Assembly: GCA_012184525.1 (NCBI GenBank)
Contig: WOFQ01000170.1
Coordinates: 1-17,121 of the forward strand
Direction: 5' to 3'
DNA: 17,121 nt
DNA from: Xenoacremonium recifei
Taxonomy: Eukaryota > Ascomycota > Sordariomycetes > Hypocreales > Nectriaceae
The notes below the pieces were generated by a model. That model was given only the letters and a program-made list of their open reading frames with translations. It made no database searches and was not told the origin of the DNA. Shown one piece after another: positions 1 through 8,486 of the stretch. Positions within the stretch are counted from its first letter, which is position 1. Each line of letters begins with the position of its first letter. Both the position numbers and the translations under genes were made by a program.

Positions 1-297
1 CTGACGAGGCTGCGTCACATGACATCAATTGATGACAGGCTGGCCCTGAAGACAGCTGAAACACACACACATACACATGTGAGACCGGAAGACTGGTCTT
101 CCGGTATCTCTGACTGATACGACACACACTTCTAACAACTGACCATTTAATCAAATGCTGATGATCAAAGACCACTCATTTTGTCTCTATTTAACTAGCC
201 TCTAGTCAGTCATTTAGTTAGAAATCAAGAGCTTTTATTTCCTCTAAGATCAAGAAAGAGGATCCACGTGACAGCTTGCTGTTCCTACCTGCCACAT
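1..297. other. Non-coding left edge
   Basis: I see no coding frame here. The stretch holds a short CA-rich microsatellite at about 60-77, a 12-bp palindrome CATCAATTGATG at 23-34, and the inverted repeat annotated separately at 84-105. Base composition is ordinary until about 298, where it turns abruptly AT-rich. Confidence 0.6.
84..105. repeat. Perfect 10-bp inverted repeat
   Basis: ACCGGAAGAC (84-93) and GTCTTCCGGT (96-105) are exact reverse complements separated by TG. The pairing stops outside the arms. No neighbouring gene explains it. It could be a binding-site dyad or a relic of a repeat end. Confidence 0.7.
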
Positions 298-481
298 CTT
301 AATTTTTATATTTTTCTCTCTTATAATAAGGATTTATAAGTATTTATATAATAAAAAAGATCTAATTTAATCCTTATTAATTTACCTTTTTATATATTTC
401 TTATTAAATAAAGTAAGATATTATATAATAACTAATTATATTATGTTTTATATATTATATTTTAAATTATATAAAATATAT
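298..481. other. AT-rich block, probable RIP-degraded repeat (left half)
   Basis: This stretch is almost entirely A and T, with only scattered G or C, and has no usable reading frame. Such blocks next to transposons in Pezizomycotina usually result from repeat-induced point mutation, which turns C:G into T:A in duplicated DNA. That is an inference: no unmutated copy is available here for comparison. The block resumes at 683 after the inserted LTR, so the two halves were probably one sequence. Confidence 0.6.
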
Positions 482-682
482 TGTAACGGTCCAACTGAGT
501 ATATTGACAACTAGCTGGATGACTAGAACGAGTATCCTAAAGCTAAGGAGGAAAGAAAGGAGAAAAGGAATAGGAGCACAGCTTGGGAGCTCTAGAGCTC
601 TCGAGCTGTGGGTCTAAAAGCGTAAGCGATATTGCCAACGAGAGTGTAAGCCGAGGTTCCTCCACGGGCCCAGCCCGTTACA
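482..682. mobile_element. Solo LTR of a retrotransposon (201 bp)
   Basis: The element begins TGTAACGG (482-489) and ends CCGTTACA (675-682), an exact 8-bp terminal inverted repeat with the TG..CA ends of LTR retroelements. TATAT lies directly before it (477-481) and directly after it (683-687), as expected of a 5-bp target-site duplication, though in AT-rich DNA such a match is weak evidence. There is no internal retrotransposon domain, so this would be a solo LTR left by recombination between two LTRs, or a small non-autonomous element. Composition is near balanced and unlike its AT-rich flanks, so it appears younger than the DNA it entered. Orientation and superfamily (copia or gypsy) are not determined. 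Confidence 0.75.
577..610. repeat. Long hairpin inside the solo LTR
   Basis: CACAGCT (577-583) pairs with AGCTGTG (604-610), and between them lies the perfect 14-bp palindrome GAGCTCTAGAGCTC (587-600). The whole 34-base stretch can fold into one stem interrupted by a small internal loop. In an LTR such a structure could act in RNA 3' end formation or be a promoter dyad; this is inference. Confidence 0.65.
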
Positions 683-840
683 TATATAACTTTTTTTATT
701 ATATTTATTTTATAATTATTATTCTTAATTATAATAATTAATTTAAAATTATTAATTTAAATATATTATTTAATTTTAAATCTATTTTTCTAATAAATTT
801 AATCTAATTATATAAGGAATCTAGCTTAAATTTTTTAAGG
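683..840. other. AT-rich block, probable RIP-degraded repeat (right half)
   Basis: Composition is as in 298-481: nearly pure A/T with no coding potential. It runs into mixed sequence from about 840, where short AAGGAAT-type words recur (around 816, 838 and 881, with the reverse complement ATTCC near 897). Confidence 0.6.
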
Positions 841-1407
841 AATCTGGCCCTTTACCTCTCAGGTATACGGGCCGCATTATAAGGAATTGTAGTCTAATTC
901 CTTATATAATACTTGATAGGAATATGCTAATTAAGAGTGCTAATTGGCTCTACTCTATTCAAAGTCAATTCAGCGTGCTCGGGAGGCCCTTATATCGGCA
1001 GGCCCGTCAAGGATCGTTGCTATGGCAAGATACTTCTCTTGGATTGAGAAGCGTTTGAACTTGTCATCTGGGAGCATTGATCACGGTTTAATGTCAAAAA
1101 CCGTGCAGCATATAGAACCGAAATCAGCGTTTCGCAACACCTCCTGGAGAAATGATTGTTTCTCCTTCAAAGTCCCATAGGCCGTGACGGAGTCAGAAGC
1201 TGCCCTTTGCGGTTAGTCAAAATTGGCGTCAACACACATAACTTATGGCGCCAATGCGCCCGATATTAAGGCCGGGGACAAGGGGCAGCGTTTTCCCACG
1301 ATTCTCTTTCCTGCGCGATTTGGATGGAAGTTAGCGCAAAAGGCCTCAAGGGCATTTTCCTGTCGTTTTACTCCGTATCAACGTGGGCTGATAACTGGAC
1401 GCGCGTC

Positions 1408-1456
1408 GCCAAGCTGAGGCCAAGGGCAGCCAAGCACAGGCCAAGGGGTTGCCAAG
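1408..1456 (+). promoter_or_regulatory. Array of five GCCAAG motifs (PacC-type sites)
   Basis: GCCAAG occurs at 1408, 1419, 1429, 1440 and 1451, all in the same orientation, with start-to-start spacing of 11, 10, 11 and 11 bases, about one DNA helical turn. GCCARG is the established core site of PacC, the zinc-finger regulator of alkaline-pH genes in filamentous ascomycetes. The array lies about 880-930 bases before the start codon of an ENA-type ATPase, a known class of alkaline-pH-induced, PacC-dependent gene. Regulation is inferred; the array could also be a short tandem repeat of transposon origin. Confidence 0.55.
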
Positions 1457-1660
1457 CGCAAGCTTAAGAACTAGACGTTAGAGTACCAACCCTAGATTTG
1501 GGATGACTTCGTAGAAATGAGGTGACATCTATAAACCATGCGAGATTGATTTGGGCGGTATCACAGCCTTCAAGACTCTGGACAAACTTCAGCGACTCCA
1601 ATTGTGGACGCATCTAACTATTCCTTGATATACCCAAGACGCCAGAGCTTGGGATTCGGT

Positions 1661-1954
1661 CTTGGCTCATTCACTCCGTCAAAACTCTGGTTCCTCGGTC
1701 TTGTCATCGTTCATCCTGCATTTAATAGTTCTTGGCCTGCACATGCCTAGACCCTAAACTCTGCACGCCCCTGTTAACTTATTCACTTTCGCATCCGCCG
1801 TGCAACCGCCCAACGCCACTGTAACCAGATTTTACTTGACGTCACGAGATCGCTCGATGACATGGCTGACCACTTGTATTGTCAAGGAAGGTGCGTGGGG
1901 AAAGGTTGTGACAGCGACGACTCGCTATCGCGCTCGGAATGGATTGTTGCCAAG
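1661..1954. promoter_or_regulatory. Three dispersed PacC-type motifs
   Basis: CTTGGC at 1661-1666 and 1731-1736 (reverse orientation) and GCCAAG at 1949-1954 match the PacC core GCCARG. With the array at 1408-1456 this makes eight copies in about 940 bases upstream of the ATPase. About 0.5 would be expected for this hexamer on both strands in unbiased sequence. Confidence 0.45.
1837..1844. promoter_or_regulatory. Perfect CRE (TGACGTCA)
   Basis: TGACGTCA is the palindromic site of ATF/CREB-family bZIP proteins (Sko1 in yeast, AtfA-type in moulds), the targets of osmotic-stress MAP kinase signalling. It lies about 500 bases before the ATPase start codon. The yeast ENA1 promoter also contains a Sko1-bound CRE-like element roughly half a kilobase upstream, as I recall it. 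Function here is inferred from motif and context. Confidence 0.5.
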
Positions 1955-2304
1955 AACAAGAGCCATGTGCCGTTTTCGAAAGTGGCAACTTTGGAAGACG
2001 ATGGAGCTTGCAGAGGCTTAAAGGTATATCTGGGCCGCAACCCCGCATCCATGTTAAGGTGACGTTTCTTCTTCAGTCAACAGTACTTCCGAAGTACCTC
2101 AAGAGATACTCGCGATACTTCAAATAGCAATTGGAAAGCGACGAAGCTCCTTGCTTTTACTCTCTTCCATTGGGCTCAACATCAGATGACGAGGATCATC
2201 TATTTTATTCTCCTCCTCGTACACAAAGCTTCAATCAGGTCTCGCCCACTTTTCTGAATCTGGAAGAGCCTTCCCCACGGCATCACTTTATTACAACCAT
2301 ATAC

Positions 2305-2339
2305 CTCGCCTAATCTGAGACGACCCTGGTCCAGGCGAG
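2305..2339 (+). promoter_or_regulatory. Leader hairpin abutting the ATPase start codon
   Basis: CTCGCCT (2305-2311) and AGGCGAG (2333-2339) form a perfect 7-bp stem whose last base directly precedes the ATG at 2340. The 21-base loop holds a second dyad, GACC (2322-2325) with GGTC (2328-2331). A competing fold uses CCTGG (2325-2329) and CCAGG (2331-2335). In mRNA this could slow start-codon recognition. Confidence 0.45.
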
Positions 2340-5300
2340 ATGTCTGCCGAGTTCTCCAAACACCCATTCCTTCTCACCATTCCAGAGACTGCCAAGGAAC
2401 TCAACACCGATATCGACAAGGGCCTGACTTCCTTGCAGGTGGCCTCTTTTCAGGAGAAATACCCTCCGAATGAGCTGGATGTAGGTGGCACTGTACCTTG
2501 GTACAGTATTTTGGCCAAGCAAGTGCTCAATGCTATGATCATTGTACGTTGCCTCGGACCTCCCTTCTGCTAAAGACGACATTCATAAGAAGTAGGTTCT
2601 CACTTTTGCTATGGCACTCAGCTTCGGTATTAGAGATTACATTGAAGGAAGCGTGCTTGCCTTCGTCATTGGCCTGAATGTCACAATCGGATTCTGGCAG
2701 GAGTATCGGGCCGAGAAGCGTATGGACGCTCTTAGAGCCCTCTCTGCTCCAAGTGCCATGGTCTTGCGAGACGGCAAGACTCAGGTTATTCCCAAGTAAA
2801 TTCAAGTCTCTATCTCAAACAATCCCCGCTAATACCGATAAAGCGCCGAGGTCGTTCCCGGTGATGTCGTCCTCCTCAAAATGGGTGATACGGTTCCCGC
2901 CGACTTGCGTCTCTTCGAGGCTATGAACCTCGCTTGCGAAGAGGGCCAACTGACTGGCGAGTCCATCCCGGTCGAAAAGATTGTCGATAACAACATAACG
3001 ATCCCTGGCACTAAAAATCAAGTCACCCGCGAAGATGAAATTAGTATCGGTGACCGAGTCAACATGGCATATGCAACTACTGTTGTTCGTAAAGGCCGTG
3101 GCCGTGGTATTGTGACCTCAACCGGGATGGCTACTGAAGTTGGCAAAATTGCAGCTTCCTCTTCTAAGAACCAGCGTAAAGCTGGTCGGTCTATGGACTG
3201 GCGGAAGTACGGCAAGCGCCAACCCCTTGTTGGCCTTGCTAAGCGCACCTACGATATCGTCGGCAGGTTCCTGGGTCTCAGCGAGGGAACTCCTCTGCAG
3301 AGAAAGCTCTCTGCTCTTGCGTATGTTCTCTTCGGTTGTGCTGTTGTCCTGGCTATTGTTGTGTTTGCTGTGAACCATTTCAACCTTCGGAATGAAGTTA
3401 TCATTTATGCGACTTCGCTTGGTATCGCCATCATTCCAGAGTCTCTTGTTGCGTAGGTTTTCCACATCTCCTCCTCTATACCGATGAAACTCACTCAGTT
3501 AGTGTCCTAACCATCACCATGGTCGTTGCAGTGACTGTCATGCGCAAGGCCAATGTCGTCGTTAGAGATCTTTCTGCTCTTGAGGCCCTCGGTGGTGTTA
3601 CGGCAATTTGCTCAGATAAAACCGGAACGCTGACAGAGGGTGCCATGATTGTCCGTAAAGCATGGATACCCGGCGCGCATCTCTATACAGTCCGCGAATC
3701 TCAGAGCCCCAACGATCCAACTAAAGGCAGGGTAACTTACACTCAAGCCGCGGAGGCTCATCCCGAAACAGGGGAACCTCCTCGGGACTATGACCGGGAG
3801 AGATCAGCTGCGGTGCTCCGGTTTGACGTTCCAGATGAGAAACTCAACTCCCCCAAGGCCGCCGCTCCCCAAACTGAGACCGAGTGCGAGATGACCGATG
3901 AACTGAGGACATTTCTGCTATCCATTGCCCTTTGCAATCTTGCTACAGTCAGGTTTGACGAAGAAGAGGAGAAGTGGCAAACTACCGGTGAACCGACTGA
4001 GATTGCTCTCCAAGTCTTTGCTCATCGCTTTTCCTACGGCAAAAAAACCCTCGAGAGAGACGGCTGGAAACAGGTCGCTGAGTTTCCCTTTGACTCCTCC
4101 ATCAAACGCATGTCCGTCATATACGATGCTCCGGCTAAGGCCTCGGGTTCCTTAATCGAGACGGATAATAGCATGGTTTTCACGAAGGGTGCCGTGGAAC
4201 GCATTCTAGACCTCTGCTCCCATTTTGGCACTGGACGTGAGCAACGAGCCATGACAGATGAACTCAAAGAGACCGTCCTCAGCCAGATGAACAACCTCGC
4301 TTCCCAAGGCCAGCGCGTTCTTGCCATCGCCTACAGACCTTGGGATGGTCGATTCACCGCCAAGCAAGCGTCATCGCCAGGAGAGGATGAGAAGCTTCGA
4401 ACTGAAGTTGAGAAGAAGCTGACACTCCTCGGACTTGCTGGAATCTACGATCCTCCCCGCCATGAGACGAAACCTTCTATCGCCGAGTGTTCGCTGGCCG
4501 GAATCCGGGTCCACATGCTTACTGGTGACCATCCTGAGACAGCTAAGGCCATTGCCAAGGAGGTCGGAATTATTCCTCGAAACATGGGCATTCTTCCTCC
4601 GCAACTCTCTGGGTCAATTATTCAGAAAGCTACCGACTTTGACAAGATGACGGACGAGGAGATTGATTCCTTAGAGGAACTTCCTCTTGTTATTGCCCGT
4701 TGCGCCCCCGATACCAAAACGCGAATGATTGATGCTCTACGCCGCCGATCGGCCTTTATGGCTATGACTGGTGATGGCGTTAATGATGCTCCCTCTCTCT
4801 CTCGAGCCGATATTGGTATCGCTATGGGTTCTGGGTCTGATGTCGCCAAATCTGCCGCAAAGATTGTATTGACTGATGATAAGTTTAACTCTATCGTTGC
4901 TGCTATCCGCGAAGGGCGTCGAATGTTTGACAATATCCAGAAATTTGTCCTGCATCTTTTGACTTCTAACGTCGGCGAAGTTATTCTCCTAGTTGCTGGC
5001 CTTGGCTTTGTCGACGAGACCGGCTTCTCAGTCTTCCCCGTATCACCCTTACAAATTATCTGGATTAATATGGTTACTTCGTCCTTCCCTGCTTTTGGCC
5101 TCGGCCGTGAAGCCTCTGCTCAGGACATTATGCGCAAGCCTCCTCAAGATAAGACGCGAGGTGTGTTCACTAACCAAATTATCATCGATATGATTGTCTA
5201 CGGCTGCATGATGGGAGCCTGCACTATGTGCACTTTTTGCATCATTATCTACGGGGCCAATAGCGGCAACCTAGGTATCGAATGTAACCAGCGGTTCTCC

Positions 5301-5858
5301 GAGGCTTGTAGGCCAGTTTTCAAGGCTCGAGCTGCGACATTTGCCGAGCTCACCTGGCTCATCCTCATCTCGGCTTGGGAGTTCAAGTCCCTTCGTCGAT
5401 CAATGTTTAGGTTAAACCCCGATGACAACAGCAAATTTCCCTTCTTCAAGGATGTCTACTCCAACAGGTTCCTGTTTTGGTCCGTCATCTTGGGTGGCCT
5501 TTCGGTATTTCCGGTCCTGTATATTCCCTATCTCAACACCAAGTTCTTCAAACATATCGGCATCACTTGGGAGTGGGCTCTATCTGTTGGCTTTACGCTA
5601 GTCTTCGTCGCCGGTATTGAGGCTTGGAAGATGATAAAGCGACATTTCCGTCTGCTTGAAGATGTTCCCGTCCGTCGCGGGGCCTGGGGCCAGGGCGACT
5701 CAGATGATAGTGGCAAGCTACACAGGGCGATGTCTTTCACCAGCTTCAAGACATGGGCTTCGTTCTCACGCAAGGATACAGGCGAGTCGCTTGAAAAGTC
5801 CAACATGTCTCGAACCCATTTCTGGGTACCCCAAGGTGATGCTGCGACACAAGCTTGA
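2340..5858 (+). CDS. ENA1: ENA-type P-type ATPase (type IID Na+/K+ efflux pump)
   Basis: Predicted exons 2340-2543, 2596-2795, 2844-3452 and 3503-5858 join to 1122 aa, close to fungal ENA pumps (about 1090). Each junction restores family sequence: for example exon 3 ends in a PESLV motif and exon 4 continues with VLTITMVV of the same membrane helix. Key motifs are all present: TGES at 172-175 (actuator), PESL at 333-336 in TM4, the phosphorylated Asp376 in SDKTGT, KGA near 566 (nucleotide binding), MLTGD at 676-680, and GDGVNDAP at 761-768. About ten membrane helices are expected: TM1-2 around 60-105, TM3-4 around 295-345, the rest after 780. A Ser/Thr-rich tail of about 75 residues follows. 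ENA pumps sit in the plasma membrane and expel Na+ or K+ at ATP cost, mainly at high pH or salt. The upstream PacC-type and CRE motifs fit that role. The paralogue number (ENA1 or another copy) is not resolvable here. Confidence 0.93.
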
Positions 5859-6538
5859 TGTCTCAAACAAGAAGCTAAAGGGCCTTTCGAGGATAAGATA
5901 GAGATAGGATGATTGGTTTGGTTACTGGTAGATTGTGTGAGCATTAACCATCGCTCAAACACAGGTTATATGACAAATACCTCTATGGCTACACTGAGTT
6001 ACATATGAACATACCCAAATAGGCTAGGTATAATTCTGATTCCTTTGATCACCTATGTTTAAGTATCAAGTTGCAGCTAGGCGTTGCTCTTTCTATTTGC
6101 TCAATTCCTGCGAACTGGTCAAAAGAGTAACAGAAGTTGAGGGATGGGCTAACCGGTGGTTGCTTTTCGATATCGGGTATCGTCGCCTTACCCTATCTTT
6201 TGCCTTATTCGCTGTCAAGCCTGGACGGACGGAGCGTGCGTTATGCTTCAATAACGCCTCCCTTTTGGAACGTAGCCATAGCAAAGAAAGTCGTCAATTT
6301 CAGTCGTTGTAGTGCTCCAGCCAACCGGTATATGGCCCAGATGGAAGCCAAACGCCCGAATCTTGACCTTACACGACGTACTCTATCCTTTTACTTATTT
6401 TTCCTACGAAAATTGTGCTCCTAATATTTAATCCGTCATTCTACCTATGCCACAGACATTATATAGATCAGGAAAGCACTTCCAGTCCTTCTTCCAAGCC
6501 AGGATATCATGAATAGCATATTGATTCAGACTCTATTC
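5859..6538. other. Convergent intergenic region, no gene seen
   Basis: This lies between the 3' ends of the ATPase (+) and the amidase (-), so it should hold two 3' untranslated regions and terminators. Open frames at 6055-6312 and 6137-6424 overlap one another in different frames, lack domains and are not supported. A GATA-rich run sits at about 5892-5911, just after the ATPase stop. I see nothing else. Confidence 0.6.
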
Positions 6539-8486
6539 CTAGGCCTGTATAATCTTGGCCAGTAGTTCTGCAGCTTTGACAGTCTCTTCGTCGCGGAAGT
6601 GCTTTCCAACTAACTGGAGGCCGATAGGTGCCCCGGTGAATGTCTCAGGGTTATCTAGAATGTCAATTTGAATCAGCAGACGGGTCCTTGAAGCTAAATC
6701 ATGGCGAGGTTTGCTGCAGTTCTCACACTTCATGTACTCTCGTTGGTCTACTTCGCCAAATGCCTTGAAGTTAGACTCGATAGTGTCAACCTCTTGATCG
6801 ACCGTCAAGCCCGTGGGAAAAGTGACACTCGGTTGATCAAGAATATTCCAGATTGCAGTGTAAGCCCAGTATTGTGCGGTCCCAACTACGGGTGCCACGC
6901 CAACATACGCCGGGCATAGAATGAAGTCGACTCCGCGTTCCCGCATTATTCTGTGGTATCTATGAAGTGTTAGGCTAGTTATGCTTATTTGCCGTAGCTT
7001 TAATGGTTAATGCGGCTGGAATTCGCTGCTCTTACTCTGCTCGAAACTCCTCTCGCTGTGCATTCCAGTCCCAGTTGTCTCGAATAGTCCCGGATTCGGC
7101 TGGCGCGTGAGTAAGAGACCAGGCTGTCATTGGGTTAATTGGTTCGCCAACTTTCTCGAAGACTTCTTTTACGTATCTCCCACCTTCGGGGAAGAACAGT
7201 GTCGTGCAAAGTTCGTACCCCTTCGCATGGTTGAAAGGCTCAAAGTCCACCACTTTCAGGCCTGAATTCTTGAGTTTGGATACGGAATACTTGAGTCCTC
7301 GCACTATGGGAGGGTGTGGATGGACGCAACTGTCACGTAAGACACACTGGTTAGCCTCGGTTAATGTATCCTAGAAAGCACGGTGATACCAACAGATATT
7401 ATGACAATAAAGGTAAAAAAGGAGATGCAGCGAATTTTCATTGGGCTTCAAGACTCACCCATCATCCCACATAACGCCGATTGTTATATCCTTTGGGCTA
7501 CATGAAGGAACTGCTTTCCAGGGTAAAGGAACAAGAGATGTTTCAATGTCCCATGGCTCCTGGTCAAGAACTGCTCTTTGGAAAAGATTAATGTCCTCGG
7601 CGCAATGTGCCAATGGCCCAACAACACATCGGATGCTCTCCTGTCCCCTTCCAGGAGCATGAATACCATTATAAGGGTTACGCAGGGCAGTTGTTTTGAT
7701 ACCCCAGGAATTGCAAAATGCAGCAGGCGCTCTGATAGAACCACCTACATCTGTGCCAATGCCTATAGCCGAGCAGCGGAGTCCAATTGCTGAGCCCTCG
7801 CCGCCACTTGAACCTCCAGGGGTAAGGTTTCGGTTAAAGGGGTTCACAGTCGTGCCGTAGATGTTGTTACTACATTCCATAGCCTGTTTGTTGGTCAAAT
7901 AATTATTCTGAAAGATTTAGAGCTCCGTGCTTACAAGCAGAGATTGCGGCTCGTTGGTCCTGACGTGGAACACGGCTCCCGCCTTTCTAAGACAGGAAAG
8001 GATTAAAGCGTCTTCCGATGGAACGTGATCTGTCCAAGCGACATAGCCACCATGGCAAACACGATCTCTGAAGCCGATGTGTTCCTTGACGGAGATAGGA
8101 ACACCGTGAAGCGGGCCGAAGAGCTTTCCGGTTGCCTTGAAGTGCGCATCGAGCTTCTCTGCACGGGCTAACGCTTCTTCGGTCATAAACTCCGTTGCCA
8201 AGTTTGTTAGCTGGTGTCCAACGTGAGCTCGCTTAAGGAAAGCGGTTGTTGTTTCAACTGAAGTAATGCTCCCTGTAGACATTTTTGAGACCAGTTCGGT
8301 GGCAGTGCACCTCGTGATTTCAAGTTCTCGGTCCGTCAGCAATCCGCATGACTCAATGAAGCCGACAACTCCCAGTTGATTCTCGTCGGGAAGTTTACTA
8401 GCAGGCAGCAACCAGGCAGGGTTGATCGACTTTTGCAGTATTTCTCGGCATTTTTCTGCGCGAGTCTCCCAGGACACTTGACTCAT
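6539..8486 (-). CDS. Amidase-signature family amidase
   Basis: Predicted exons, in transcription order: 8486-7935, 7883-7459, 7329-7036, 6959-6727 and 6654-6539, giving 539 aa, a normal length for fungal amidases. The start MSQVSWETRAEK is chosen over an in-frame upstream ATG (8615) because the family begins this way and its context is CAAGATG. The catalytic triad is visible: Lys134 in GVPISVKE, cis-Ser209 in TPGGSSGGEG, and nucleophile Ser233 in TDVGGSIR. The spacings of 75 and 24 residues match those of fatty acid amide hydrolase. The enzyme should hydrolyse a carboxamide to acid plus ammonia or amine, probably in the cytosol (no signal peptide on the chosen start). The substrate is unknown; acetamidase-like and general amidases share this layout. 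The fourth intron (6655-6726) is 72 nt without a stop in frame; removing it gives YMKYNPETFTGAPIGLQ, as in relatives. It is transcribed away from the MFS gene across a shared promoter. Confidence 0.92.
6655..6726 (-). other. Stop-free, three-divisible intron of the amidase gene
   Basis: GTGAGA at the 5' side (6726-6721) and CTAG at the 3' side (6658-6655) bound 72 bases that read through in frame as 24 residues rich in Cys, Lys and Arg. Splicing joins K and Y directly to NPETFTGAP, restoring the (Y)(D/N)PE..GAP pattern of amidase C termini. Retention would add 24 residues, giving 563 aa, with no frame change. Confidence 0.65.

Larger units (their letters stand above)
841..2339. other. Long non-coding region upstream of the ENA ATPase
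   Basis: About 1.5 kb without a convincing gene. Open frames exist at 944-1180 and in three overlapping frames at 1800-2130, but none has recognisable domains, a good start or intron-consistent extension. The recognisable content is regulatory: the GCCAAG array at 1408-1456, three further GCCAAG/CTTGGC motifs, a perfect CRE at 1837-1844, CT-rich stretches near 2190-2220, and a hairpin that ends at the start codon. The part nearest the AT-rich island may include eroded transposon sequence. Confidence 0.55.

Noticed and set aside
944..1180. Open frame of about 78 codons upstream of the PacC-type array
   Set aside because: It opens only with a TTG, has no domain I recognise and no exon-like continuation. 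It may be eroded transposon sequence, but nothing supports a gene.
1189..1378. ACGGAGT (about 1189) and ACTCCGT (about 1372) as transposon terminal repeats
   Set aside because: Only seven bases pair and the similarity stops there. No target duplication or transposase sequence was seen.
1800..2130. Overlapping open frames in several phases before the ATPase
   Set aside because: Three plus-strand frames and one minus frame are open at once, which reflects locally few stop words rather than coding. None joins to the ATPase by splicing.
5892..5911. GATA-rich run after the ATPase stop
   Set aside because: It lies in the presumed 3' untranslated region between two converging genes, so a promoter role is unlikely.
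5528..5962. 144-codon antisense frame over the ATPase 3' end
   Set aside because: It overlaps a strongly supported coding exon and has no recognisable content.
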